Assembly (NCBI RefSeq): GCF_021538895.1
Contig: NZ_JADDRL010000054.1
Span: 1-62,301, forward strand
DNA from: Streptomyces olivochromogenes
GTDB taxonomy: Bacteria > Actinomycetota > Actinomycetes > Streptomycetales > Streptomycetaceae
DNA length: 62,301 nt
Reading direction: 5' to 3'
The notes beneath the pieces are model-generated. The model did not search any database, was not told the origin of the DNA, and saw only the letters and a list, made by a program, of their open reading frames with translations. The position numbers were made by a program, and so were the translations under genes. Positions 52,579-60,695 of this stretch are shown here, piece by piece (positions within the stretch are counted from its first letter, which is position 1; each line of letters starts with the position of its first letter).

Positions 52579-53171
52579 GTGACGCGTGCGCAACTGACTG
52601 ATGCTGATTGGGAGTTCAATGCTCCGTTCCTGCCGATCGGGGAGTTCGGTCCGTATCCGGAGAATCTTCGGGCCCAGTTCGAGGGTGTGGTGTGGAAGTT
52701 CCGGTCGGGTGCCCAGTGGCGGGAGATGCCGGGCCGGTTCGGGCCGTGGCAGACGGTGTACGACCGGCTCCGGTACTGGCGGAAGGCACGTGTTCACGAC
52801 CCTCGACGAGGGTGTGATCGCCGAGGCCGCGAGGCAGGGCAAGACGGACTTGTCGCTGGTCAGCACGAAGATCCACCTCGTCGTCGATGCCGCCTGCCGC
52901 CCACTGGCCATCCTGATCACGGCCGGGCAGGCCGGCGACAGCCCTCAATTCGTTCCTGTCACGGAAGAACAAGGGCCGGGCAGGCGGCCGACCGGTCACC
53001 CGCGATCCCGACCTCTACCGCGAGCGGAACATCGCCGAACGCGGCATCAACAAGATCAAAGCATGGCGGGGCCTCGCCACCCTGCGACAAAGACCCCGCC
53101 AACCACCAGGCCGGACTCGAACTCCGTGCCGCGCACTCCTCTGGATCCGCAGCCTCCAACCCAACCACTGA
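52579..53171 (+). pseudogene. IS5-family (IS112/IS470-like) transposase relic
   Basis: The N-terminal part TRAQLTDADWEFNAPFLPIG, EGVVWKFRSGAQWREMPGRF and WQTVYDRLRYW starts at GTG52579. A second frame continues FTTLDEGVIAEAARQGKTDL SLVS, jumping straight to TKIHLVVDAACRPLAILITA. A third frame gives YRERNIAERGINKIKAWRGL AT. The Asp-containing middle and the Arg-Gly-rich loop are deleted. Frame changes and deletions leave no functional protein. Confidence 0.75.
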
Positions 53172-53189
53172 TCACAACACCGGACAGGC

Positions 53190-53534
53190 CTAGTCACCCG
53201 CCGCCAATCGGTTGAGAACTTCCATCGGGGTGAAGCTCCAGCCGACGAGGCGCGGTCCGCTCCAGTTGATGCCGATCATGTAGCCCTCTCGGGCGGCATC
53301 AGGCAGATCGCGATCGCGCCAGGCATCCAGGGACATGGACTCAACACGTAGCCCCTGCCCCCAGATCTTCGCCGCCCTCTGGGCGCGGGCGGAGGTCGAC
53401 CAGTAGGGAAGACTTCGCGTGCCGTCCTCGGAGAGGGGAGCCGGGCTACCCTCGTCATCCCGGACGAGCCAGACCACTCCGCTCTGGCGGGCGTCTCGGA
53501 AGAATGCTGCCGCTTGCGAACCACTCTGACTCAT
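53190..53534 (-). CDS. DUF2750 domain protein, 114 aa
   Basis: From ATG53534 (SQSGSQAAAFFRDARQSG). The body matches DUF2750: VVWLVRDDEGSPAP, LPYWSTSARAQRAAKIW, SLDAWRDRDLPDAAREGYMI, GINWSGPRLVGW. This is a small cytoplasmic family of unknown role found in many bacteria. It lies between a transposase relic and the DUF4328 gene; about 90 bp separate it from that gene on the same strand. Confidence 0.85.
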   Translation of the reverse strand: MSQSGSQAAAFFRDARQSGVVWLVRDDEGSPAPLSEDGTRSLPYWSTSARAQRAAKIWGQGLRVESMSLDAWRDRDLPDAAREGYMIGINWSGPRLVGWSFTPMEVLNRLAAGD

Positions 53535-53621
53535 GCCACGTGACCTAGCGTTCCCCGTCACTCATTTCGTTGGCGGTTCTAAATCCCGCTCCTGATCGAT
53601 GAGTTCACGAACCCCAGGTGC

Positions 53622-54278
53622 CTACGACGCCGGGGCCACCCGCACGGCTTGCTTCAGCATGCCGCTGAGTTGCCAGACGACGGCGGCGGACAGGGCGGCA
53701 GCGCAGACGTACAGAAGATTGCTTTCCATGACCTGCTGCAAGGCCTGGCTGGTCTGGCCGGCAGTGTGTGCGTGCTTCAGGGCGGACAGGGCGTCGGCGC
53801 CCGTGACGCCCGCGGCGAGGACGGAGAGCCACCAGAAGGTGAGCAGGGGATGGCCGCGCTTACGCCGCAACGCAGGCCGGGAGGCGGCCCACAGGTCGTT
53901 GACGAACATCTTCAGCACGAACAGGTCGGCAATGGGGACCACCCAGCCGAAGAACAACCAGCCACGGCTGCGACGCTGCCCCTCGGGCCAGACCAGCTCC
54001 GCGAGGTCGCGCATGCGGGACATCCAGACGCTGAAGACCAGCACGGACACGAGGGTGGCACCGCTCCACCAGCCCCTCAGATTCCCGAACCATATGTCGG
54101 CGTTGAGCAGCGGCAGCACCTCGCTGCCGTCCGGTTGAGCCGGCAGGGGCGGCGCCTGCAAAACTTGGTACTTGTGCCAGGCCGCCACCCCAGTCGCCAC
54201 AGTCAGCATCGCGTACGCGGCGAGCACACCGCACGTCCATCGCGTCAGCCCGCCCGGCACCCCTGCAGCCCTGCCCAC
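53622..54278 (-). CDS. DUF4328 multi-pass membrane protein
   Basis: 218 aa from GTG54278 with AGGAGG seven bases upstream. Four to five membrane helices: GVLAAYAMLTVATGVAAW, ATLVSVLVFSVWMSRM, GWLFFGWVVPIADLFVLKMF, LTFWWLSVLAAGVTGADAL and LLYVCAAALSAAVVWQL. The WxFFGWxVPI..L and W.AS patterns identify DUF4328, a common actinobacterial family of unknown function. It is probably the first gene of a short leftward unit with the DUF2750 gene. Confidence 0.85.
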   Translation of the reverse strand: MGRAAGVPGGLTRWTCGVLAAYAMLTVATGVAAWHKYQVLQAPPLPAQPDGSEVLPLLNADIWFGNLRGWWSGATLVSVLVFSVWMSRMRDLAELVWPEGQRRSRGWLFFGWVVPIADLFVLKMFVNDLWAASRPALRRKRGHPLLTFWWLSVLAAGVTGADALSALKHAHTAGQTSQALQQVMESNLLYVCAAALSAAVVWQLSGMLKQAVRVAPAS

Positions 54279-54624
54279 CCCACACCTCCTGGAAGCCGCC
54301 TGTTTGGAAGTTCCCGCAGGTCGGCGGGGGATCTTAACCTCGCAGGGATACGAAAGTCACGGCCGGCCGTGGTGGGCGTCGACTCACCACTCATGCAGGT
54401 ATGACCCCGTTTCCCTGCCGAGGAATCGGAAACCCGGACCACGTCTCCACCACTCCGGCACCGCTTCTTCGGACGACGGCGGCCACCGGAGCCCCTCACG
54501 GCGGATCAGCAGTCACTCAAACTGCCGCTCCGCCTCCGCACCCACGACATCACGGTGTGCCCTGCCAGCCCGGCGCTCTCAAGGCCACCCGGCCCCGGCC
54601 GCCCCGAGCCGAGAGGAGCGAGGC
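54279..54624. other. Intergenic region between DUF4328 and PRC-barrel genes
   Basis: About 345 bp holding the two divergent promoters. A short inverted pair GTTTCC/GGAAAC (around 54409-54433) is visible but weak. No gene is supported. Confidence 0.4.
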
Positions 54625-54981
54625 ATGATCCATTCAGCCGATATTCGCGAGTGGCGCAACCGGGACGTGCTCGATCCCAGGGGACGCAAGATCGGAGCCC
54701 TGGAAGCGGTCTACGTGGACACCACTACCGACGTGCCGGCCATGGTCACCGTCCGCACCGGACTTCCGACCCGGCACCGACTCGTCTTCGTGCCGCTCGA
54801 CGAGGCAACCCTCGGCCCCGGGTACGTGAAGGTCGCGCACTCACGAGGGCTGGTGCGGAAGGCGCCGTCCATGGGCGTGGACGACGTGCTGCCGGTCGAG
54901 CGGGAAGAAGAGGTCTTCAAACACTACGACAGGCCCTACGAACCTGGCGCTGGACACGGGCGTCGCCTCGCACGCCGCTGA
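54625..54981 (+). CDS. PRC-barrel domain protein, 118 aa
   Basis: From ATG54625 with GAGAGGAG at about seven bases. Residues 5-80 form a PRC-barrel: IREWRNRDVLDPRGRKIGAL, VYVDTTTDVPAMVTVRTGLP, RLVFVPLDEATLGPGYVKVA. PRC-barrel proteins bind partners in RNA processing or stress responses. It ends 31 bp before a small hydrophobic protein gene on the same strand, a pairing usual for stress-induced loci in Streptomyces. Confidence 0.85.
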   Translation: MIHSADIREWRNRDVLDPRGRKIGALEAVYVDTTTDVPAMVTVRTGLPTRHRLVFVPLDEATLGPGYVKVAHSRGLVRKAPSMGVDDVLPVEREEEVFKHYDRPYEPGAGHGRRLARR

Positions 54982-55012
54982 CCAGCAGCGCAGGCCGGAG
55001 GATGTGCTCATC

Positions 55013-55183
55013 ATGGCCCTTTTCCTGTTCCTGATCCTCGTGGCCATCGTCCTGGGACTCATCGGCGCGGTGGTGCACGGGCTGACCTACCTCCTGATCA
55101 TCGGCATCGTGCTCTTCGTGGCGGACCTGGTCCTGTTCGGTAGGCACTGGTCCCGGCGCTCCCATCGACACCTCGTCCGGTGA
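55013..55183 (+). CDS. Small hydrophobic membrane protein, 56 aa
   Basis: From ATG55013 (GGAGG lies 12 bases upstream; GTG55004 is an in-frame alternative). Two hydrophobic spans, ALFLFLILVAIVLGLIGAVV and LTYLLIIGIVLFVADLVLFG, are followed by a basic tail (RHWSRRSHRHLVR). This is the conserved ~55-residue 'hydrophobic protein' seen in many Streptomyces genomes near stress genes. It probably forms one unit with the PRC-barrel gene. Role unknown. Confidence 0.8.
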   Translation: MALFLFLILVAIVLGLIGAVVHGLTYLLIIGIVLFVADLVLFGRHWSRRSHRHLVR

Positions 55184-55240
55184 TGCCGCCGAGCGCCCAT
55201 TCCTCGTCGCGTTCGCCGAACAGCGGCGCCGCGGTGCGGT

Positions 55241-56179
55241 CTACCTGTCGTCCTGAGCGGGTGCGAACCGTTTGGTGTAGGAATCCACAGGCGCCGTCTC
55301 GATCTGATCGACTCCCTGGAGCGCGCCGAGACGGTCGGTGACGTACGCGTACAGGTCGTTGGTGTCGCGGCAGACGAGGACCGCGAGGAGGTTGTGGCGA
55401 CCGGTGATCGCGGCGACGTGCGCGGTCTCGGCGTCCGCGGCCAGCTGCGCCGCCACCGCCGCGACCTGCGACGGGGCCACCGAGAGCCAGAGCAGGCACT
55501 GGGCCGTGTACCCGTACAGCGCCGGGTCGACCTCGACGTGGAAGCGTACGTGTCCCGCGCGGCGCAGTTCGTCGAGGCGTCGGCGCACGGCGGATTCGGA
55601 CCAGCCGATACGCACGGCGAGGTCCGCGTATGCGGCACGCCCGTCGGTGGCCAGGGCCGGCAGCAGGCGCCGGTCGAGGTCGGTCAACTCGACCGCGGTG
55701 CGCTGGGGCGCGGGCTCCCGCAGTGCGGCGATCTGCTGAGCCGTCAGCGCCGACGTGCGGCCCGGCCACCAGCCGTCCATCAAGGACCGCAGCAGCCGTT
55801 GCGCGCCGATGTCGGTCACGTGCGGGTGTCGGCTCAGCTCGGTCAGCGGCAGCGCCCCGGACGTGCGCATCAGGCACGCGAGCTCGGTGTCCCCGGACAA
55901 GCGCGTCACCCACGCGGTGTCGAGGCGCTCGGCCAAGGCCCGTGAGAGTGCGGCGGCGCCGTGCGGCCGCACGCGCAACCGGACGAACCACTCCGCACGG
56001 CTGCGGGACACGCCGCTGACCCGTACGGCCCCGGCTTCGCGCAGCCGACCGAAGCGGCGGGCGACCGTGCGGTCCGAGACGCCGAGTACCGCCGCGATCC
56101 GGCTGAACGGCACCCGCGCGTCCAGCTGGAGAGCGTGCAACAGCAGCCGGTCCAGCTCGTCGAGGGTGACGGATTCCAC
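55241..56179 (-). CDS. Lrp/AsnC-family regulator with two tandem HTH-RAM units
   Basis: 312 aa from GTG56179 (ESVTLDELDRLLLHAL). Two Lrp-type winged helices are present: LDARVPFSRIAAVLGVSDRT VARR near residue 20, and GRAAYADLAVRIGWSESAVR near residue 190. Each is followed by an effector-type domain (RPHGAAALSRALAERLDTAW; ITGRHNLLAVLVCRDTNDLY). Double-length Lrp regulators are known in actinomycetes. The gene is divergent from the VOC and DoxX pair at 56265, with only 85 bp between starts, so it is the likely controller of that pair. Confidence 0.9.
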   Translation of the reverse strand: MESVTLDELDRLLLHALQLDARVPFSRIAAVLGVSDRTVARRFGRLREAGAVRVSGVSRSRAEWFVRLRVRPHGAAALSRALAERLDTAWVTRLSGDTELACLMRTSGALPLTELSRHPHVTDIGAQRLLRSLMDGWWPGRTSALTAQQIAALREPAPQRTAVELTDLDRRLLPALATDGRAAYADLAVRIGWSESAVRRRLDELRRAGHVRFHVEVDPALYGYTAQCLLWLSVAPSQVAAVAAQLAADAETAHVAAITGRHNLLAVLVCRDTNDLYAYVTDRLGALQGVDQIETAPVDSYTKRFAPAQDDR

Positions 56180-56264
56180 CGGGCAAGGATAGGGGCGTGC
56201 CGGATTCCGGCGTACGGTCCACGGGCACGGGCTTTGCCCTGGCCCGCCGGGCCAAGCTCGGGCC

Positions 56265-57071
56265 ATGACGGTTCACAGCTTCCACCACACCGGCGTCGTC
56301 ACCCACGACCTCGACGAACTGGCACGCCGGTACACAGCGCTCGGGTTCACCGTGAGCCCGCGCTCGCGCCACCTGCTCAGCGCCGCGCCCGGCGAAGCGC
56401 CCGTGCCCGGCTGCACGGCGAACCAGTGTGTCGTCTTCGCCGACTCCTACATCGAGTTGCTCGGCATCGTCGACGGAACGGCACCGGATCCCTGGCGCGC
56501 CAAGGAACTGGGGATCGGGTTCCGGCTGGTCAACTTCGCCACCGACGACGCTGAGGCCACCGCGACGGCGCTGTCCGCGGCCGGTGTCCCCGCCCACGGC
56601 GTCCTCGACCTCGCGCGGGACGTGGAGACCGAAGACGGGCCGCGCACGGTCAAGGCCCGCGCCGTCCACCTCGACCCGCGCTCGACGGTGGAGGGATTCG
56701 TCGGCATCGCCCAGCACCTGACGCGGAACCTGATCCACCAGCCACGCTGGCAGGACCACCCGAACGGCGCGCACGCCCTCGCGACGGTGCGCATAGCAGC
56801 GGCAGAGGCCGACTTCGACGCGATCGTGCAGCGCTATGCCCAACTGCTCGAGGCGGCGCCGGAGCGGCACGGAACGCTCGCCGTGCTGCCGGTCGGTGGT
56901 GCCCGGCTGGAGATCGCGGGCGGCGCCGCGGTTTCGCGGTTCGAAGCGATGACGGTCGCGGTGGCCGACCTCGCACACGCCCGCCGGACCGTCGAAGACG
57001 GCGGCATCGCGACCGAGACCACCGAAGCGGGCTTCGCCGCGGACGGTCTGTTCTTCACGGAGCGGTCGTGA
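56265..57071 (+). CDS. VOC (glyoxalase-like) family protein
   Basis: 268 aa from ATG56265. The N-terminal VHSFHHTGVVTHDLDELARR is the standard glyoxalase/bleomycin-resistance fold start; a second half-module begins near residue 165 (HALATVRIAAAEADFDAIVQ). The metal-ligand His in HHTG and Glu in YIELLGI are visible. The domain resembles Glyoxalase_3-like proteins, so the substrate is open. Its stop overlaps the start of the DoxX gene by four bases (GTGA), showing translational coupling. Confidence 0.87.
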   Translation: MTVHSFHHTGVVTHDLDELARRYTALGFTVSPRSRHLLSAAPGEAPVPGCTANQCVVFADSYIELLGIVDGTAPDPWRAKELGIGFRLVNFATDDAEATATALSAAGVPAHGVLDLARDVETEDGPRTVKARAVHLDPRSTVEGFVGIAQHLTRNLIHQPRWQDHPNGAHALATVRIAAAEADFDAIVQRYAQLLEAAPERHGTLAVLPVGGARLEIAGGAAVSRFEAMTVAVADLAHARRTVEDGGIATETTEAGFAADGLFFTERS

Positions 57072-57538
57072 CACTCGCGTTGCTCGCCGGGGCGAGCCTC
57101 CTGTTCCGGCTCTTGGGCTCGCTCGGCGTCCGGCGGTTCGCCACATGGCGGGTGAGCGCGGCCCACGGGCTTGCGGTCATGCTCGTGGCAACGGCGTCGG
57201 CGCACTTCGCCCCGGCCGGGCTGGGGTTCATGCCCGGGCACGCGGACCTCGTGGCCATGGTCCCGCCCGTCGTGCCGTTCCCGTCGGCGGTCGTGCACGG
57301 CACGGGCGTGCTGGAACTGCTGGGCGCGCTCGGGCTGGTCCTCGCCCGTTCTCGGCCCGCGGCCGGGTGGTGCCTGGCGGTGTTGTTCGTGTGCCTGCTC
57401 CCGGCCAACGTCCACGCGGCGCGGGCCGACGTCCCGCTCGTCGCCGACCCGTTGTGGTTCCGGATCCCGGAGCAGCTCACCTACATGGCTGTCGCGGTGG
57501 CGGCCTCCCGCTCGCACGCCCGTTCACCCCTGCGGTGA
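57068..57538 (+). CDS. DoxX-like membrane protein
   Basis: 156 aa from GTG57068, overlapping the VOC gene. Four hydrophobic spans: LALLAGASLLFRLLGSLGV, SAAHGLAVMLVATASAHFA, GVLELLGALGLVLARS and GWCLAVLFVCLLPANVHAA. The placement of Glu in TGVLELLGALGL and the PANVHAAR end are typical of the DoxX superfamily. These proteins take part in quinone-linked redox or are of unknown role. It should be co-expressed with the VOC protein under the divergent Lrp regulator. Confidence 0.85.
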   Translation: MTLALLAGASLLFRLLGSLGVRRFATWRVSAAHGLAVMLVATASAHFAPAGLGFMPGHADLVAMVPPVVPFPSAVVHGTGVLELLGALGLVLARSRPAAGWCLAVLFVCLLPANVHAARADVPLVADPLWFRIPEQLTYMAVAVAASRSHARSPLR

Positions 57539-57616
57539 CGTGGTGGCCTCTGCGCCTGATCCAGACGGGGCAGGGACGGACGGGACGGTCGGGGTGCCGG
57601 GCACGGCCGGTTCGGG

Positions 57617-57844
57617 CTACGCCAGGGCCACGACCATGCCGATCAACCCAATGGCGATCAACACGACAACGGCCATGATCACGACGAGGGAGACAGGTCC
57701 CCAGGCCTTGGGTGCGGCGGGCTCGTGCTGGGAGATTCCCGCCGTAGTACTCCCCTCAGCGGGCGGGGTAGGGACGGGGGGCACCTTGCGCCCGACGGGC
57801 GAAGTTCCGTGCGCGGACCAGGTACGGGGGTCGGGTGTTGTCAT
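57617..57844 (-). CDS. DUF6480 family small membrane protein, 75 aa
   Basis: From ATG57844 with GGAG eight bases upstream (an ATG three codons earlier is less well placed). A Pro-rich start (TPDPRTWSAHGTSPVGRKVP), the conserved PPAEGSTTAGISQHEP block, and one C-terminal membrane helix (LVVIMAVVVLIAIGLIGMVV) match DUF6480. It is probably a membrane-anchored small protein of unknown function. It converges with the DoxX gene, about 80 bp between stops. Confidence 0.8.
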   Translation of the reverse strand: MTTPDPRTWSAHGTSPVGRKVPPVPTPPAEGSTTAGISQHEPAAPKAWGPVSLVVIMAVVVLIAIGLIGMVVALA

Positions 57845-58179
57845 GATCTGCACTCCGTTGATCCAAAACCATCAGGGGCGCCCGCCAGGGCCCGTGCATG
57901 TGATCGTGTGATCGCGTGCCGGCGCCCGGGGGCCGGGGACCACCCTCGGGAGTGGCGCCACAGTGAGCGCGACCGCCGTCCTTCGAGTTCCCGGAGGGAG
58001 GCTGCCGCAATCGCCAAGCAAAGTGATTCGGCGGCTCTGGCCCGCAGGACTGCGAGCGGTCCGCCTGAAGCCCGGCGCCGACGTCACCGTGACCACGGCC
58101 CGGCTCCGCGAGGTCATCAAGACGATCAAGAGAATCGGAGTGCCGATGGCACCGATTCGAGGCGTGCCATGATGGGCGC
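57845..58179. other. Divergent promoter region between DUF6480 and TetR genes
   Basis: 335 bp. It contains the inverted repeat at 58132-58158. An open frame starting at GTG57963 (69 codons) has no family match and overlaps the likely TetR promoter, so it is not called. Confidence 0.45.
58132..58158. promoter_or_regulatory. Inverted repeat upstream of tetR (GAATCGG..TGCC-GAT-GGCACCGATTC)
   Basis: GAATCGG plus TGCC (with two extra bases) mirror GGCACCGATTC around a GAT centre, ending 21 bp before the TetR start. Position and symmetry suit an autoregulatory operator. The two-base bulge makes it imperfect. Confidence 0.45.
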
Positions 58180-58863
58180 ATGGGACGTCCAAGGACCAAG
58201 TTGGCCCCGAAGATGCCGACCACGACACGTGGTCGGCGTACTCGCGAAGGGCTGATTCTTGCTGGTCGGGAGGTCCTGGAGTGTCAGGGTTGGGCAGGTT
58301 TCAGCCCCGAGGCCGTGGCGCAGGTGGCGGGCGTTTCGTACGGGACGTTCTATACGTACTTCGAGTCCAAGGAAGACCTGCTCCACACCGTTCTCCGCTC
58401 GGTCGCCGGTGAGATGTTCACGTCGAGCCTGGTCCCGTCGGACACCACGGACGACCCCTATACGCGGCTCGTGGAGTCGAACCGTCGCTATCTGCGGGCC
58501 TGGGACCAGGCGTCGAAGGTGGTGCGGATCGTGGAGCAGGGAGCGGTCGCGGACGAGGGACTGCGGCAGATGGTTCTTGAGATCCGGGAGCTCTACGTGA
58601 GCCGTAGTACGGAGGGCATCAGGCGACTGCAGGAAGCCGGCCTGGCGAATCCGAGTCTGGATGCCAGGCTGACGGCCATCGCGCTGGGCTCGATGGTCGA
58701 ACAGGTCGGCCATGTGCTCGACACGCTCGCCGAGGCATTCGACGAGGACGCGGTCGTCGACCACCTGTCTCGGCTGTGGGCCGCCGCGATCGGGCTCCGC
58801 GGCGCGCCGGATGAGGACTGGGCGGGCGTCGCCTCTGCTGTCGGCGGGTCGGCGTCGAGCTGA
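58180..58863 (+). CDS. TetR-family transcriptional regulator
   Basis: 227 aa from ATG58180. The N-terminal HTH (GRRTREGLILAGREVLE, SPEAVAQVAGVSYGTFYTYF, ESKEDLLHTVL) is canonical. The ligand domain of about 150 residues resembles regulators of fatty-acid or hydroxy-acid catabolism (RIVEQGAVADEGLRQMVLEI). It converges with the nitronate monooxygenase gene (190 bp gap), and the wrecked acyl-CoA pathway genes follow. It probably controlled that set and may still control the monooxygenase. Inverted repeats at 58132 and 60273 are candidate sites. Confidence 0.9.
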   Translation: MGRPRTKLAPKMPTTTRGRRTREGLILAGREVLECQGWAGFSPEAVAQVAGVSYGTFYTYFESKEDLLHTVLRSVAGEMFTSSLVPSDTTDDPYTRLVESNRRYLRAWDQASKVVRIVEQGAVADEGLRQMVLEIRELYVSRSTEGIRRLQEAGLANPSLDARLTAIALGSMVEQVGHVLDTLAEAFDEDAVVDHLSRLWAAAIGLRGAPDEDWAGVASAVGGSASS

Positions 58864-59055
58864 GCGACGCGACGGCTCCAAGGATTCGAGGCCGCAGCAG
58901 GAGGTCCAGTGCTGTCGCGCGTCCGGTGACACGGGGCAGGGTCCAGGAGATCCCCGATGCGGATCGTGCAGACGTCGCCGTCTGTGCTTTTGACGACTGG
59001 GGTGCTCGCCCTGCGATGCCTTGCTGGCTTGGTGGCGGTTCGCCTCTCGGCGGCG

Positions 59056-60054
59056 TCAGACGGTTGCCGAGGAAGTCGCGGGAGTCGGAAGCTTCTTTCC
59101 GAGGGTGAGCCGGGCCTCGTCGAACTGGGTCCTGAACGCCGCGACCAGGCCTGCGACCGTCGTGGTCTGTTTGAGGGCGCCGATGCCCTGGCCGGAGCCC
59201 CAGATGTCCTTCCATGCCTTGGCGTCGGTGTTGCCCATGGAGCCGAAGTCCATGGTGGACGGATCCGACTCGGGGAGGTCGTCGGGGTCGAGCCCGGCGG
59301 CGGCGATGCTGCCGCGCAGGTAGTTGCCGTGGACTCCGGTGAACAGGTTGCTGTACACGATGTCCTTGGCGGTGCTGTCGACGATCATCTGCTTGTAAGC
59401 GGCCGGGGTGTTGGCCTCGACGGTCGAGAGGAATGCCGACCCGACGTATGCGAGATCGGCGCCGGCGGCCAGGGCCGCCAGGATCGAACGGCCGTGGGCG
59501 ATGGCTCCGGACATCAGCAGCGGGCCGTCGAACCATTCGCGGATCTCCTGGACGAGAGCGAAGGGCGACTGTGTGCCCGCGTGGCCGCCCGCGCCGGCGG
59601 CCACGGCGATGACGCCGTCCGCTCCCTTCTCGACGGCCTTGTGAGCGAACTCGTTGCTGATCACGTCGTGCAGCACGATGCCGCCGTAGGAATGCACGGC
59701 TTCGTTGATCTCAGGGCGCGCTCCCAGTGAGGTGATCACGATCGGCACCCGGTGCTCCACGATCACGCTCATGTCGGCGTCGAGGCGGCCGTTGGAGCGG
59801 TGCACGATCTGGTTCACCGCGAACGGAGCGACGACGGCCTCCGGGTGCGTGGCCGCGTAGGAGGCGTTCTCCTCTGTGATGCGGTCCAGCCAGTCGGACA
59901 GCAGCGACACGGGGCGGGCGTTGAGCGCGGGGAACGAGCCGATCACACCGGCCTGGCACTGGGCGATGACCAGCTCGGGACCCGAGGCGATGAACAGCGG
60001 CGAGCCGACGACGGGAAGCGTGAGAGGTCGTGACAGAGCGGGGGGCAGCGACAT
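59056..60054 (-). CDS. Nitronate monooxygenase (2-nitropropane dioxygenase) family protein
   Basis: 332 aa from ATG60054 with AAGGA six bases upstream. The TIM-barrel FMN family blocks are present: PVVGSPLFIASGPELVIAQC near the start, GVIGSFPALNARP, DGVIAVAAGAGGHAGTQSPF (phosphate and catalytic-loop region with His), MSGAIAHGRSILAALAAGAD, and YVGSAFLSTVEANT. It oxidises nitronates or, in some members, acts as an enoyl reductase-like flavoenzyme. It is divergent from the collapsed SDR/acyl-CoA dehydrogenase genes, with an operator-like repeat between. Confidence 0.9.
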   Translation of the reverse strand: MSLPPALSRPLTLPVVGSPLFIASGPELVIAQCQAGVIGSFPALNARPVSLLSDWLDRITEENASYAATHPEAVVAPFAVNQIVHRSNGRLDADMSVIVEHRVPIVITSLGARPEINEAVHSYGGIVLHDVISNEFAHKAVEKGADGVIAVAAGAGGHAGTQSPFALVQEIREWFDGPLLMSGAIAHGRSILAALAAGADLAYVGSAFLSTVEANTPAAYKQMIVDSTAKDIVYSNLFTGVHGNYLRGSIAAAGLDPDDLPESDPSTMDFGSMGNTDAKAWKDIWGSGQGIGALKQTTTVAGLVAAFRTQFDEARLTLGKKLPTPATSSATV

Positions 60055-60272
60055 GGCAGGTCCTTCGGCGGTCTTCGGTTGGTCCTCCTCGGCAGCGTGA
60101 CCGCCAACGGAGGTGCCCTCGCCGGGGCTACGCCGCCGATTGTGCAACTTGTTGCACATAGAGCTCAAGGTCCTGGCCGACGGTTTCATTCAGAGCCTGC
60201 TGCGACTGTCGAGCGAGCCAGCCCTTGGTGAGGCAACAAACCCCAGCTCAGAAGAGCGCTACGCACCCTTCA

Positions 60273-60298
60273 CTCACTCGACAATTTTATCGAGTGAG
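60273..60298. promoter_or_regulatory. 9-bp inverted repeat CTCACTCGA-N8-TCGAGTGAG
   Basis: Perfect 9-bp arms around CAATTTTA, a rare AT-rich patch, about midway in the 420-bp divergent region between nitronate monooxygenase and the SDR/acyl-CoA dehydrogenase relic. It is a strong candidate operator for the TetR at 58180 or another fatty-acid regulator. A second patch (TTGACTATTTTGTCA near 60380) has a weaker TGAC/GTCA symmetry. Confidence 0.55.
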
Positions 60299-60475
60299 CT
60301 CCATCACGGCACTGCAACTTCGCAGCCGGATGCGGCGACTGCACCCTGCATTTGCCGCGCGAGGTGAAGCAGCCACTACTTGACTATTTTGTCAGGTTGA
60401 TTGACTCTGCCGTCACCACAGTTCACCCGTGAGCGGCGCAGCGGGACACGTCGGAGCACCCAGGGAGACATGCGC

Positions 60476-60695
60476 ATGGACATCCAGTTCGATTTCGGCG
60501 GCAAGACGGCCGTTGTCTTCGGAGGCACGACCGGCATCAACCTCGCCATCGCCGAGGCCTTTGCCGCGCGGGGTGCCGCGGTGGCGGTAGCCAGCCGGAA
60601 GCGGAGCAACGTCGACGCGGCGGTGAAGCAGATCGGCGCACACGGGGGGGTCGGTCCGCGGCTTCGTGGCCGACGTACGCGACAACCATTGGGTT
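60476..60695 (+). pseudogene. Short-chain dehydrogenase (SDR), N-terminal fragment
   Basis: ATG60476 with AGGGAG eight bases upstream starts DIQFDFGGKTAVVFGGTTGI NLAIAEAFAARG, an SDR with the Gly-rich NAD(P) loop (GGTTGIN). After about 58 residues it reaches a run of seven Gs near 60644-60650, where the frame shifts; the next codons in the other frame (VRGFVADVRD) still belong to an SDR. It then breaks into acyl-CoA dehydrogenase sequence at about 60693. The catalytic Ser-Tyr-Lys part is gone. Confidence 0.75.

Noticed and set aside
55098..57146. 682-codon minus-strand frame across the Lrp and VOC genes
   Set aside because: It crosses two well-supported genes and shows no domain; a shadow.
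57963..58172. 69-codon ORF before tetR
   Set aside because: It overlaps the probable operator and promoter of tetR and has no recognisable family.
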